The notes: a model not told the origin generated them from the letters alone. 64,000 nucleotides of DNA from Nakamurella lactea DSM 19367 (GCF_000426645.1 NZ_AUFT01000008.1:390696-454695), one strand, 5' to 3'. Shown: positions 54,319-63,686, counted from the stretch's first letter. Program-made: numbers and translations.

Positions 54319-55908
54319 ATGTTCGAGCATCACGACCCGTACACGGCCGACCCGTCGTCGGTGGACGACGTCGCCGGGCCCGCTGAGGAACTCGAACCCC
54401 CGCTACACGACGATGCCGGCGCCGACACCTTCGCCGGACTGGAGCTGTGGCCGCACGATGCGGCCCCCGGAGCGGAGTCGCCGGCCGCCGACGACGGATC
54501 GGCACCCGAGGTCACCGTGCCGGGGGCCGACGGTACCGAGTTCACCGGTCCGGCCACTTACGACTCCGACGGCGACGGGGTCGCCGACACGATCGTGGTC
54601 CGCAACGCCGACGGCTCGGTGATCAGCGCCACCGACGCCGATGGCGACGGCGTTGCCGACCGGCTGGTGGTGGCCCGCACCGACGGCACGGTGACGGTCA
54701 GCGAGCTCGACGACCACGGCAACTGGGTGGCGGTGGCCGATGGCGATCAGCACCCGAACCAGCCCGGGACCGACCAGCCAGCGACCGACCAGCCCGGCGC
54801 TGACCAGCCCGGCGCCGACCAGCACGACCCCGAAGAATCGGGGACCGTCCCGGCAGGTCACCTCGCGGCGTCCGGCGAACACGGCGACGTCGACGCCGGC
54901 GAGCCGCAGTACGACATGAACGGCGATGGCCGGCCGGAGACCGCGGTGGTCGAACGGGACGGAGTGATGTACCAGTACTCCGACACCGATGGCGACGGCC
55001 GGGCCGACCAGCTGCTGCAGATCACCATCGCCGACCGGAGCGCCACCATCATGGTCGACAACGGCGACGGTTGGACGGTGGCCACCACCGGTCACATCGC
55101 GGCGGACGGCGACTTCGTCCCGGACCAGCCGGCCGGGCACAACGAGCCGGCCGGGCACGGCGAACCGGTCGGCCAGCAGGAACCGGCCGGCGGCCAGGAG
55201 CCGATCGCCCACCCCGCGCAGCAGTCGACGGCCGGCATCGAGCTGACCACGCCCGACGGGCAGCGCGTCGAGATCGGCGCGCCCGACCAGGATCTGGACG
55301 GCGACGGGGTCGCCGAGTCGGTGGCGGTCCGCACCGATGACGGGCACCTGCTGATCGTCAGCGACACCGACGCCGACGGCACCGCCGACCAACTGATCGA
55401 CGTCGACCCGGCCACCGGTGCGGTGAGCTGGCTGGCCGTCCACGACGACGGCGGCTGGACGGTGACCGCCCACGGGCACGTGACCGACGACGGGTCGTTG
55501 GCCATCGACGGCGACGGTGCCGGCGAACCGGACCGCACCACGGAACCGGATCACGCAACGGAGCCTGATCAGGCAACAGAGGAACAGGTGACGGTGTCCG
55601 TCGACGGGCGCAACTTCCCGGCCGGGCCGGCCACCATCGACTCCGATCACGACGGGGTCCCGGACACCGTCGCGGTGCCCGGCGTCGGCGGCAGCACGCA
55701 GTACTACCAGGACACCGATGGTGACGGCATCGCCGATCGGGCCTGGACGGTGAACGCCGACGGCAGCAGGGGAGCCGAGTACACCATCGACGGCGGCGGC
55801 GAATGGGTGCAGGCTGGAACCGAGCAACCCGCGGCACCGGCGGCGACGCCGTCGGCGCACGGACACCCACCGGAGCAGGAAGTCACACCCTGGGGACGTG
55901 ATCGTTGA
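54319..55908 (+). CDS. Acidic protein with four Asp-rich DxDGDGxxD repeat modules
   Basis: 529 residues, no signal peptide or membrane helix. Four modules repeat the pattern YDSDGDGVADTIVV ... SATDADGDGVADRLVV, at about residues 80-118, 198-236, 312-350 and 433-475. Each module has two Asp-rich loops like EF-hand or FG-GAP calcium sites. Linkers are low-complexity (QPGTDQPATDQPGADQPGAD; Pro/Gly/Glu-rich later). A similar unnamed actinobacterial family exists (possibly DUF6802-like), but I cannot confirm it. Position after the dynamin pair suggests it works with them. Ca2+ binding is inference. Confidence 0.75.
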   Translation: MFEHHDPYTADPSSVDDVAGPAEELEPPLHDDAGADTFAGLELWPHDAAPGAESPAADDGSAPEVTVPGADGTEFTGPATYDSDGDGVADTIVVRNADGSVISATDADGDGVADRLVVARTDGTVTVSELDDHGNWVAVADGDQHPNQPGTDQPATDQPGADQPGADQHDPEESGTVPAGHLAASGEHGDVDAGEPQYDMNGDGRPETAVVERDGVMYQYSDTDGDGRADQLLQITIADRSATIMVDNGDGWTVATTGHIAADGDFVPDQPAGHNEPAGHGEPVGQQEPAGGQEPIAHPAQQSTAGIELTTPDGQRVEIGAPDQDLDGDGVAESVAVRTDDGHLLIVSDTDADGTADQLIDVDPATGAVSWLAVHDDGGWTVTAHGHVTDDGSLAIDGDGAGEPDRTTEPDHATEPDQATEEQVTVSVDGRNFPAGPATIDSDHDGVPDTVAVPGVGGSTQYYQDTDGDGIADRAWTVNADGSRGAEYTIDGGGEWVQAGTEQPAAPAATPSAHGHPPEQEVTPWGRDR

Positions 55909-56171
55909 TGTCGGAGCAATATCCGCAGGCAGCGCCGCTGATCACCCGCGCGGCGCACCCGGCGCTGCGGCGCGAGGTGCCGGCCGTGGTGGCCGCAGCG
56001 GTCAGGGACGCGCGGGAGCGTCAGACCCGGGCCGGATCGACGACGGTGCGGCGAACGGACCCGGTCCGGCCGGGGCCGATCGTGCCGGCCAACCTGTCCG
56101 CCTTGCTCGGAGTGTCCAGCCGGCAACCAGCGGACCCGCAAGCTCGGCCGAACGAGGCACCAGGGCACTGA
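55908..56171 (+). CDS. Small basic protein between two repeat proteins
   Basis: 87 residues: MSEQYPQAAPLITRAAHPAL, then a helix (REVPAVVAAAVRDARERQT) and a Pro/Arg-rich tail ending NEAPGH. I do not recognise it. No cysteine, signal or hydrophobic helix is visible. The ATG at 55908 overlaps the previous stop by one base, which supports real translation despite the weak content. Its charge, opposite to the very acidic neighbours, could suit binding to them, but that is a guess. Confidence 0.55.
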   Translation: MSEQYPQAAPLITRAAHPALRREVPAVVAAAVRDARERQTRAGSTTVRRTDPVRPGPIVPANLSALLGVSSRQPADPQARPNEAPGH

Positions 56172-56270
56172 CCGCGCGCGATCCGGCGGAACGGGAACCG
56201 AACCGCACCGGCCGAGCGTCACACCACCAGCAGACATCTCCCGTCACCCGGGCCGATCAAGGAGCACACC

Positions 56271-57347
56271 ATGGAGTACAGCGACGGATCCGAGACCGTT
56301 GAGCCCGGCGAGAGCATCACCGCAGGTCACCAGGACCTCGGCAGCGCCACCTACGACTCGGACGGCGACGGGGTCGCCGACTCGGTGATCGTCGGCCAGG
56401 ACGAGTACACCGTGGTGGTCACCGACCACGACGGTGACGGCCGGGCGGACGAGGTCACCACCTACGACTCGCACGGCAACGAGGTCGAGTCGCAGTCGTC
56501 CGGCGGCGGCGTCGGTGACGGCTCCGACGATCCCGGCGCCGATTCCGGTAGCGGCACCGACACGGAGCCGGACACCGGCACCGACACCAGCGCCTCGACC
56601 GGCACGGATGACGGCTCCGACACCGACGGCTCCGATACCGGCTCCGACACCGACGGCGCCGACACCGGCACCGACGCGGCCGACGGCACCATCACCGTTG
56701 TCGACGACCACGGCAACACCGTCGAGGTCGGCCCGGCCACCGTCGACATGGACAACAACGGCACGCCGGACACCGCGGTGGTGAAGGGGGACGACGGCTC
56801 GACGATCGGCTACACCGACCGTGACGGGGACGGCGCCGCCGACCAGATCACCCGGATCACCGCCGATCGGGAGGTCACCATTCTGGTCTCGGACGGCAAC
56901 GGTGGCTGGGACGTGGCGGCCCGCGGGCACCTGGACGACAACGGCGAGTTCGTCGAAGACAACTCAGCGGGATCGTCGGGGTCGGCCACTGCCGGCGCCG
57001 ACGGCGGATCGGACAACTTCGCTGACGATGCGCCGGCAGCGGACGCGGCCCCGGTCGACATCAGCTACACCGATGCCAACGGCCAGTCGTACCAATTGGG
57101 CGCGCCGACCGCCGATTTCGACAACGACGGCCGGCCGGACACCGTGGTCACCACCCTGGAGAACGGCACCGTGGTCGGCTACTCCGACACCGACGGCGAC
57201 GGGCTGACGGACCAGGTCACCCAGATCGACCCGGACGGCACCGTGACCATCGGGGTGCCGGACGGCAACGGTGGCTGGGAACAGGCCGCGACCGGGACCC
57301 TGGGCCCGGACGGCGAGTTCGTGCCCAGCACCACCGTCACCGTCTGA
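56271..57347 (+). CDS. Acidic protein with three Asp-rich repeat modules
   Basis: 358 residues, paralogous in repeat pattern to the gene at 54319. Modules: YDSDGDGVADSVIV/TDHDGDGRADEVTT (about 28-66), VDMDNNGTPDTAVV/TDRDGDGAADQITR (about 161-200) and ADFDNDGRPDTVVT/SDTDGDGLTDQVTQ (about 282-320). A long Gly/Ser/Asp/Thr linker (GTDTSASTGTDDGSDTDGSD) separates the first two. No signal peptide or membrane helix is visible. The ATG at 56271 follows AAGGAG. It ends the operon; a 41-bp palindrome comes 13 bp after its stop. Confidence 0.75.
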   Translation: MEYSDGSETVEPGESITAGHQDLGSATYDSDGDGVADSVIVGQDEYTVVVTDHDGDGRADEVTTYDSHGNEVESQSSGGGVGDGSDDPGADSGSGTDTEPDTGTDTSASTGTDDGSDTDGSDTGSDTDGADTGTDAADGTITVVDDHGNTVEVGPATVDMDNNGTPDTAVVKGDDGSTIGYTDRDGDGAADQITRITADREVTILVSDGNGGWDVAARGHLDDNGEFVEDNSAGSSGSATAGADGGSDNFADDAPAADAAPVDISYTDANGQSYQLGAPTADFDNDGRPDTVVTTLENGTVVGYSDTDGDGLTDQVTQIDPDGTVTIGVPDGNGGWEQAATGTLGPDGEFVPSTTVTV

Positions 57348-57359
57348 GCGGAACTGAAC

Positions 57360-57425
57360 CGGGACAACCCCGCTACGCCAGGCGTAGCGGGGTTGTCCCG
57401 TCTGGAGGCGTAGCGGGCTTGTCCG
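57360..57425. repeat. 41-bp palindrome plus a partial third arm, same family as the 57-bp repeats
   Basis: CGGGACAACCCCGCTACGCC (57360-57379) is followed by one base and its exact complement (57381-57400). A degenerate copy of the right arm, GGCGTAGCGGGCTTGTCC, continues to about 57425. The arms match the stems of the array at 4899-5069. It follows the last gene of the Hsp70-dynamin operon and can act as a terminator. Confidence 0.9.
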
Positions 57426-57512
57426 CTCTCGCGTAGCTTGTGGCTATCCCGCCCCTGCCCCCGCGCACCGGGAGCCCGGGCCACAGCAACGACGCTGGAA
57501 GGCGGATTGTCG

Positions 57513-57998
57513 ATGACACAGGTCAGCATCACGGTCGACGGGACGAAATACACCGACGACGTCGAACCAAGGACCCTCCTGGTCCAGCACCTTCGGCAGG
57601 CGATCGGCAAGACCGGGACGCTGGTCGGGTGCGACACCACCAATTGTGGTGCCTGCACGGTGCACCTGGATGGGGTGAGCGTGAAGTCGTGCACGGTGCT
57701 GGCCGTGCAGGCGGACGGGCACGAGGTGCTGACCGTCGAGGGGCTGGCCGATGGCGGTGAGCTGCACCCGGTGCAGCGGGCCTTCCACGAATCGCACGCC
57801 CTGCAGTGCGGCTATTGCACCCCGGGAATGATCATGCAGAGCATCGCCCTGCTGCAGGAGAATCCGAACCCGACCGAGGACGAGATCCGCAACGGGCTCG
57901 AAGGAAACCTGTGCCGCTGCACCGGGTATCAGAATATCGTGAAGGCGGTCCAGCAGGCTGCCGGGTCGGTCGCGGCGGGAACGGGGGCGGCGGAATGA
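57513..57998 (+). CDS. coxS: Molybdenum hydroxylase small 2Fe-2S subunit
   Basis: Electron-transfer subunit of a xanthine oxidase-family enzyme, 161 residues. The plant-type cluster is bound by Cys40, 45, 48 and 60 ([25 protein letters not shown] spacing). The second cluster is bound by Cys99, 102, 134 and 136 ([17 protein letters not shown]). Both sets are complete. The ATG at 57513 follows GGAAGG. It overlaps coxL by 4 bp and is the first gene of coxSLMG. Confidence 0.95.
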   Translation: MTQVSITVDGTKYTDDVEPRTLLVQHLRQAIGKTGTLVGCDTTNCGACTVHLDGVSVKSCTVLAVQADGHEVLTVEGLADGGELHPVQRAFHESHALQCGYCTPGMIMQSIALLQENPNPTEDEIRNGLEGNLCRCTGYQNIVKAVQQAAGSVAAGTGAAE

Positions 57999-60526
57999 CC
58001 ACCACCGAGGCCCGCCCGTCGACTCCGGAGAAGGAGGTCGGCAAGGCTCGCACCCGCAAGGAGGACCAGCGGCTGATCACCGGCCGTTCGCGGTACACCG
58101 ACTCGATCTCACTGACCGGCATGCTGCACTTGGCGATGGTCCGCTCGCCGTTCGCGCACGCCAGGATCACCGGCATCGACGTCGGTGCGGCGAAGGCGGC
58201 CGACGGGGTGATCGCGGTGCTCACCGGCGCCGACCTGGCCGACACCCAGGGCTCGCTGCCCAACGCCTGGCCGATCGTCCCCGAGCAGAAGGCACCAGCA
58301 CATCCGTCCATTGCGGTGGACACCGTCAATTTCGCCGGCGAGGTGGTGGCCGCGGTCGTCGCCCGCACCCCGCAGGCCGCCCGCGATGCCGCCGAACTGG
58401 TCGACGTCGACTACGACGAGCTGGCGCCGGTGCTCGACCTGGCGGAGGCGGCCACCGATGCCACCGTCATCCACCCGGATCTTGGCACCAACGTCTCCGC
58501 GCATTTCGTCTTCGACTCGGCACAGGCCGGCACCGGCGGCGACGTGGATGCCGCCATCGAACAGACCCGCGCCGACGGCGGCGTCGTGGTCGAGCGGACG
58601 CTGCGGCAGAATCGGCTGATCCCGGCGTTCATGGAGCCGCGGAGCTGGGTCTGTGACCCGACCGGCGACCAGATCGTGCTGTACGCGGCCACCCAGATCC
58701 CGCACGTGCTGCGGGTACTGCTGGCGCTGACGCTGGGCATCTCGGAGTCGAAGCTGCGGATCATCGCGCCGGATGTCGGCGGCGGATTCGGCGGCAAGCT
58801 GCAGGTGAACCCGGAGGAGGTGATCACCCTGCTTGCCGCCACCCGGCTTGGCAAGCCGGTGAAGTACACCGAGACCCGATCCGAGTCGATGGTCGCCGCC
58901 CACCACGGCCGCGACCAGATCCAGAAGCTGACGATGTCGGCCACCCGCGACGGCAAGATCACCGGCTTCAAGGTGCAGCTGCTGGCCGATATGGGCGCCT
59001 ACCTTGCGGTGCTCGGCGGCGGCGTGCCGGCCTTGGGCGCCTTCATGTTCAACGCCATCTACAAGATCCCGGCCTACCAGTTCGACCTGACAACGGTGTT
59101 CACCAACAAGACCTGGACCGACGCCTACCGGGGTGCCGGCCGGCCGGAGGCCACCTTCGGGGTCGAGCGGATGCTGGACGAGCTGGCGGCCGAGCTGGCC
59201 ATGGAGCCGCTGGAACTGCGTCAGCTCAACTGGATCAAACACGAGGAGTTCCCGTTCACCACCGTCTCCGGGCTGCAGTACGACTCCGGTAACTACGAAG
59301 CGGCGACGGCAAAGGCCAAGGAACTCTTCGGGTATGACGAACTGCGGGCCGAGCAGCAGCGGCGCCGGGAGTCCGGCGATCCGGTACAGCTGGGCATCGG
59401 TATCTCCACCTTCACCGAGATGTGCGGGCTGGCGCCGTCGCGGATCCTCGGCGCGCTGGCCTACGCCGCCGGCGGCTGGGAGGCCGCGTCGATCCGGATG
59501 CTGCCGACCGGCAAGGTCGAGGTGGTGACCGGATCCACCCCACACGGGCAGGGTCACGAGACCGCCTGGAGCCAGATCGTCGCCGATCAGCTCGGCGTGC
59601 CCTTCGAGGACATCGAGGTGCTGCACGGCGACACCCAGATCGCCCCGAAGGGCATGGACACCTACGGATCCCGGTCGCTGGTGGTCGGCGGGCAGGCCGT
59701 CATCAATGCCGCGCAGAAGGTGATCGAGAAGGCGAAACCTCTTGCCGCGCACCTGCTCGAGGCCTCGGCCGACGACCTGGAATTTGCCGGCGGGAAGTTC
59801 ACCGTGAAGGGCACCGATACCTCGATCAGCATGCCGGAGCTGGCGTTCGCGGCGTTCGCGGCGCACAACCTGCCGGACGGGATGGAACCGTCGCTGGACT
59901 CGGAGGCCACCTTCGACCCGGTCACCTTCTCGTTCCCGCACGGCACGCATTTGGCGGCGATGGAAGTGGACACCGAGACCGGAATGGTGAAGCTGCGCAA
60001 GTACGTCTGCGTCGACGACATCGGCAACGTGGTGAACCCGCTGATCGCCGAGGGGCAGGTGCACGGTGGGCTGGCGCAGGGCATCGCCCAGGCGATGTTC
60101 GAGGATGCCGTGTTCGACGAGCAGGGCACCCTGGTGTCCGGGTCGTTCGTCGACTACCTGGTACCCAGCGCCGCCGACCTGCCGCACTTCGACACCGCGA
60201 TGACCACTACTCCGTCGACCACGAACACGTTGGGGGTCAAGGGGGTCGGCGAGGCGGGCACCATCGCCTCCACCCCGGCGATCGTCAACGGCGCGATCGA
60301 CGCGGTCCGGCATCTCGGGGTTGCCGACCTGCCGATGCCGCTGTCGCCGTGGGCGGTCTGGCGGGCGTTGCAGGGTGCGACGCCGGCGTCCGGCTCGGCG
60401 GCGGCCGCCGGCACCGGACTGGGCGGCAATGATCCCGGCGGAACCGAGTCTGCACGGATGGGCGCCGGTGGTGTCGCCGACGGCAGAGACAGCGCTAGCG
60501 ACAAGACCGAAGGAGACCGGGCATGA
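57995..60526 (+). CDS. coxL: Molybdenum hydroxylase large subunit (form II CoxL-like)
   Basis: Molybdopterin-cytosine-dinucleotide subunit, 843 residues. The active loop near residue 377 is [12 protein letters not shown], the form II signature; form I CO dehydrogenases carry AYxCSFR instead, so CO oxidation is not implied. [24 protein letters not shown] and the catalytic-glutamate motif [13 protein letters not shown] (near 750) are present. The C-terminus adds about 40 low-complexity residues. It is coupled to coxS and coxM by 4-bp overlaps. Substrates in form II relatives include aromatic and N-heterocyclic compounds; the real one is unknown. Confidence 0.94.
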   Translation: MTTTEARPSTPEKEVGKARTRKEDQRLITGRSRYTDSISLTGMLHLAMVRSPFAHARITGIDVGAAKAADGVIAVLTGADLADTQGSLPNAWPIVPEQKAPAHPSIAVDTVNFAGEVVAAVVARTPQAARDAAELVDVDYDELAPVLDLAEAATDATVIHPDLGTNVSAHFVFDSAQAGTGGDVDAAIEQTRADGGVVVERTLRQNRLIPAFMEPRSWVCDPTGDQIVLYAATQIPHVLRVLLALTLGISESKLRIIAPDVGGGFGGKLQVNPEEVITLLAATRLGKPVKYTETRSESMVAAHHGRDQIQKLTMSATRDGKITGFKVQLLADMGAYLAVLGGGVPALGAFMFNAIYKIPAYQFDLTTVFTNKTWTDAYRGAGRPEATFGVERMLDELAAELAMEPLELRQLNWIKHEEFPFTTVSGLQYDSGNYEAATAKAKELFGYDELRAEQQRRRESGDPVQLGIGISTFTEMCGLAPSRILGALAYAAGGWEAASIRMLPTGKVEVVTGSTPHGQGHETAWSQIVADQLGVPFEDIEVLHGDTQIAPKGMDTYGSRSLVVGGQAVINAAQKVIEKAKPLAAHLLEASADDLEFAGGKFTVKGTDTSISMPELAFAAFAAHNLPDGMEPSLDSEATFDPVTFSFPHGTHLAAMEVDTETGMVKLRKYVCVDDIGNVVNPLIAEGQVHGGLAQGIAQAMFEDAVFDEQGTLVSGSFVDYLVPSAADLPHFDTAMTTTPSTTNTLGVKGVGEAGTIASTPAIVNGAIDAVRHLGVADLPMPLSPWAVWRALQGATPASGSAAAAGTGLGGNDPGGTESARMGAGGVADGRDSASDKTEGDRA

Positions 60527-61383
60527 TCCCCGCGGCTTTCGACTACCAGGCGCCGGCGTCGGTGGAAGAGGCACTGCAGCTGTTGAGTGGCGGCGGCGAC
60601 ACCGAGATCAAGGTGCTGGCCGGCGGTCAGTCGCTGCTGCCGGTGCTCAAAATGCGGTTGGCTGCACCGGATCTGGTGGTCGACCTGGCAAAGATCCCGG
60701 GGCTGACGGGCATCCGCGAGGACGGCGACCGGATTGTCGTCGGCGCGATGACCACGCATCACGAGGTGGCGAACGATCCACTGGTGGCCGAACACCTGCT
60801 GCTGTTGCAGGAGGCCGCGAAGACGGTCGCCGATCCGCAGGTCCGGCACCGCGGGACGCTGGGCGGCGCGCTGGTGCATGCCGATCCGGCCGGCGACCTG
60901 CTGGCGCCGGTGTTGGCGCTGGATGCCGAACTGGTGATTTCCGGAGCGGCCGGACGTAGGACCGTGCCGGCCGCGGAGTTCTTCCAGGGTCTGTTCACCA
61001 CGGCGGTCGGCGAGGACGAGATCCTCACCGAGATCCGCTTTCCCCGGCACACCGGCTGGGGCGCGCGCTACGAGAAGTTCACCCGGGTCGTCCAGCAGTG
61101 GTCGGTGGTGTCGGTGGCGGCGAGCGTGCGGATGGACGGCGGGGCCATCGCGGAGGCCGTGGTGGCGCTGACGAACATGGGATCGACGCCGATCCGGGCG
61201 AGTTCGGTGGAACAGGCGCTGGCCGGTTGCGCGGCGACGGCGGAGGCCGTCGGAGCGGCCGTCGCCGGCGTGGCCGAGGGCACCTCGCCGCCGGCGGACC
61301 TGAACGGCGACGCCGACTATCGGCGGCAGTTGGCGGTGGTGCTGGCCCGGCGGGCCGTACTGGCGGCGGCCGGAGTCTCCTGA
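60523..61383 (+). CDS. coxM: Molybdenum hydroxylase FAD subunit
   Basis: 286-residue medium subunit that passes electrons from FAD. The FAD-binding motifs are VLAGGQSLLPVLKMRL (near 32-47) and RGTLGGALVHADPAGD (near 110-125). The C-terminal CO-dehydrogenase flavoprotein domain follows (YEKFTRVVQQWSVVSVAASV). Start and stop overlap coxL by 4 bp and coxG by one base (TGATG). Confidence 0.95.
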   Translation: MIPAAFDYQAPASVEEALQLLSGGGDTEIKVLAGGQSLLPVLKMRLAAPDLVVDLAKIPGLTGIREDGDRIVVGAMTTHHEVANDPLVAEHLLLLQEAAKTVADPQVRHRGTLGGALVHADPAGDLLAPVLALDAELVISGAAGRRTVPAAEFFQGLFTTAVGEDEILTEIRFPRHTGWGARYEKFTRVVQQWSVVSVAASVRMDGGAIAEAVVALTNMGSTPIRASSVEQALAGCAATAEAVGAAVAGVAEGTSPPADLNGDADYRRQLAVVLARRAVLAAAGVS

Positions 61384-62252
61384 TGGATCTGCAGCACCAC
61401 TTCACCGTGCCGGCCACGATCGAGGACACCTGGGCGGCCTTCAACGACCTGCAGCGGATCGGCGGTTGCCTGCCGGGGGCGACCATCACCTCGGTGGACG
61501 GCGACGACTTCACCGGAACCGTCAAGGTGAAGCTCGGACCGATCTCGTTGCAGTACAACGGGACCGGCAGCTACACCGAGCGGGACGAGGCCGCCCGGCG
61601 GGTGGTGATCGTGGCCAAGGGCAAGGATAAACGCGGCAACGGAACCGCCTCGGCCACCATCACCGCGAAGCTGGTCGCCGACGGCTCCGGTACCGCGGTG
61701 GATGTTGACACCGACCTGTCGATCACGGGCAAACCGGCCCAGTTCGGTCGCGGGGTGATCCAGGATGTCTCCGACCAGTTGCTCGGCCAATTCGTCGATT
61801 GCATCAAGGACAAGCTGACTCCCGCACCGGCCGCGGCTGCTGAATCGGCGGCTGCTGGGTCGGGAGCTGCTGGATCGGGAGCTGCTGGATCGGGAGTTGC
61901 TGGGTCGGGAGCTGCGTTCCCGCTGGACGACTCGCCGTTGCCGCCGGCGGCCACCGACACGCTGGCGCCCTCCGAATTGCCGACGGCGAAGGCGCCGTCG
62001 GCCGAGCGAACGGAACCGGCCGAGACCGACGGCGGTGCCGGCCCGGCTGCGGCGACGGCCGGGTCCGGCGCTGCTCCGTCCAGCGGAGCAACGTCCGGGC
62101 CGGTGTCCGGCCCGCCGGCCGCCGAGATCGACCTGATGTCCACGGTGGGTCCGGTGCTGATCAAGCGGTACGCCAAGCCGGTGGTCGGCGTTCTCGCCGT
62201 GCTCGGCCTGATCCTGGTGCTGCGCAGGCTGTTCGGCGGTTCGGCGGACTGA
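61383..62252 (+). CDS. coxG: CoxG-like SRPBCC protein with C-terminal membrane anchor
   Basis: 289 residues. The first about 145 form the CoxG domain: FTVPATIEDTWAAFNDLQRI, CLPGATITSVDGDDFTG, TVKVKLGPISLQYNGTGSY and GRGVIQDVSDQLLGQFVDCI. A roughly 110-residue Ala/Ser/Gly linker includes GSGAAGSGAAGSGVAGSGAA, encoded by 15-bp repeats at about 61836-61915. One hydrophobic helix (VVGVLAVLGLILVLRRLFG) ends it. CoxG proteins help attach the hydroxylase to the membrane or handle lipophilic electron carriers, which fits. It ends the coxSLMG operon. Confidence 0.9.
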   Translation: MDLQHHFTVPATIEDTWAAFNDLQRIGGCLPGATITSVDGDDFTGTVKVKLGPISLQYNGTGSYTERDEAARRVVIVAKGKDKRGNGTASATITAKLVADGSGTAVDVDTDLSITGKPAQFGRGVIQDVSDQLLGQFVDCIKDKLTPAPAAAAESAAAGSGAAGSGAAGSGVAGSGAAFPLDDSPLPPAATDTLAPSELPTAKAPSAERTEPAETDGGAGPAAATAGSGAAPSSGATSGPVSGPPAAEIDLMSTVGPVLIKRYAKPVVGVLAVLGLILVLRRLFGGSAD

Positions 62253-62256
62253 CTGG

Positions 62257-62328
62257 TCCGATCGGGCCTCAACTTTCGGAAACCCGCAGGTCGACCTGCA
62301 GGTATTCAAAAGTTGAGGCCCGATCGGA
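62257..62328. repeat. Large stem-loop with inner palindrome, left copy
   Basis: TCCGATCGGGCCTCAACTTT (62257-62276) and its exact complement (62309-62328) enclose GCAGGTCGACCTGC (62286-62299), itself a perfect palindrome. It begins 4 bp after coxG. It is a sister of the element at 63298-63377 and may serve as a terminator between coxG and the convergent pseudogene. Confidence 0.85.
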
Positions 62329-63211
62329 TCACCGGCGCCAGGAGATCGTCTCGGCCGCCAGCTCGATCGCCTCGAGTGTTGTCCGAACTACGTAGTCGGG
62401 ATCCTTGGACAACATCTTCCAGGTGAACCTGATGACGATCCACCGCTCCAGGATCATCAGGTTCTGCCGCTCGCGGTCGTCCTCGAACGCCCCCGGCGAC
62501 GTGTGGAACGCGCGACCGTCGATCTCGATCACCAGCTTGAGATCCAGGAATGCGATGTCGAGGTAGAGCGTCCGTCCCCGCCGGCGGATCTTGTAGTTGC
62601 CATACCATCGGTGATTCCGGCCGCCCGCAGGATCCGGTGCGCGAGCCGCTCGGCCGCCGACCAGGCTTTGTCCCGGGAGTCGAGCAGGAACCGAGCCCGG
62701 CGCTGCTGTCCGTTGCTGCCGGCCATGGCTGCGTGGGCTGCCCACAGGCCCCGGATCGTGCCCATCCGCTTCCGCAGGATCCGGTCGATGGATTCGCCCT
62801 CGGTCGCCGGTGCCAGTTCCATGGCTGTGTATTCGGGATCGCTCAGTCGCACTGGTCCCTGCCGGAGCACCCAATCCGGTGGGACGGGTCGCCCGGTGAA
62901 CTCGAAGCCGGGAGTTTGGTGCCAGGGGCGGACACCGGCCAGTTGGACGGACGGTGCGACGAGCTGTGGCCAGAACGTCATCTTGGCAGCGGTGTGCAGA
63001 TGCAGGACGCCGTCCGGGAACCGGCGCAGTGCTGCCAGGGCCAGGACGTCGGGGTTGCCGGCGTGCGCGGACTCCACGTGGACTCCGGGGAATACGGTCG
63101 CCAACCGCCGTGACCGGCGCACGCCCGGACCAGGGTTGAGCGCAGGCTGGGATGTTCGCGCAGGAGCAGTACTCCGCCATGGGCGGCCAGCAGTTCGTCC
63201 AGTCGATCCAT
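62329..63211 (-). pseudogene. Frameshifted DUF559-type gene (endonuclease-like C-terminus)
   Basis: Three reading frames together make one typical protein. The start MDRLDELLAAHGGVLLLREH (from ATG 63211) is followed, after a shift near 63118, by RRSRRLATVFPGVHVESA and WPQLVAPSVQLAG. After a second shift near 62608 the DUF559 domain appears: GRTLYLDIAFLDLKLVIEID, GRAFHTSPGAFEDDRERQN and ILERWIVIRFTW. DUF559 is a VSR/PD-(D/E)xK-like nuclease fold; EID and the later DDR are candidate metal residues. Two shifts in one gene suggest decay, although assembly errors are possible. It lies exactly between two sister stem-loops. Confidence 0.75.
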
Positions 63212-63297
63212 CCCGCGACGATCGCCGGAATCACGCGGGGCCGGCGGTCCCGGTGCGGAGAATGTGGACAAGCAGCAGCGGGTGGACAATCGCGAGC

Positions 63298-63377
63298 GTG
63301 ACCCGATCCGGCCCCAACTTCCGGAGACCCGCAGGTCGACCTGCGGCTGTTCGAAAGTTGGGGCCGGATCGGGTCAC
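63298..63377. repeat. Large stem-loop with inner palindrome, right copy
   Basis: A 23-base arm starting GTGACCCGATCCGGCCCC (63298-63320) pairs exactly with 63355-63377. Between them GCAGGTCGACCTGC (63331-63344) is identical to the inner palindrome of the left copy. The stems differ from the left copy at several paired positions, so changes are compensated. It lies 23 bp upstream of the DUF6457 start. Confidence 0.85.
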
Positions 63378-63399
63378 CCCCTGCGGTTACCGTGAACAG

Positions 63400-63675
63400 A
63401 TGAGCACCCTGGACGAATTCATCGAGCAGACCGAGCGGGTCCTGCAGTTGCCGGCGGGAAGCCTGCCGCCCGAGCTGCGCAACGACCTGCTCGACCTGAC
63501 CCGTGACGTTGCGCACGGCGTCACCCGGATCGCCGGACCGCTGAGCACCTACCTGCTCGGGTTGGCCGTTGGCGCCGGCGCCGACCGCGCAGCGAGCGTC
63601 ACCGCGGTCGCGGAGTTGGCCGGCGGTTGGGACGCTACGGACGAAGCCGGCGCCGAAGGTAAGGGAGCGTCATGA
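63400..63675 (+). CDS. DUF6457-like small protein
   Basis: 91 residues: MSTLDEFIEQTERVLQLPAG, then LPPELRNDLLDLTRDVAHGV and GPLSTYLLGLAVGAGADRAA. It is helical with no signal. As I recall, this domain in actinobacteria usually follows or is fused to molybdenum-cofactor nucleotidyltransferases (MobA type), which would fit the molybdenum hydroxylase just upstream. No MobA is visible here; an IS110 end begins 12 bp after the stop. Function is unknown. Confidence 0.75.
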   Translation: MSTLDEFIEQTERVLQLPAGSLPPELRNDLLDLTRDVAHGVTRIAGPLSTYLLGLAVGAGADRAASVTAVAELAGGWDATDEAGAEGKGAS

Positions 63676-63686
63676 GATGCCCTGTG

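Noticed and set aside
57995..60526. Aerobic CO dehydrogenase
   Set aside because: The active loop is AYRGAGR (form II), not the AYxCSFR of true CO dehydrogenases.
58109..60574. Minus-strand open frame opposite coxL
   Set aside because: CoxL motifs on the plus strand are complete; the antisense peptide shows only shadow-type composition.
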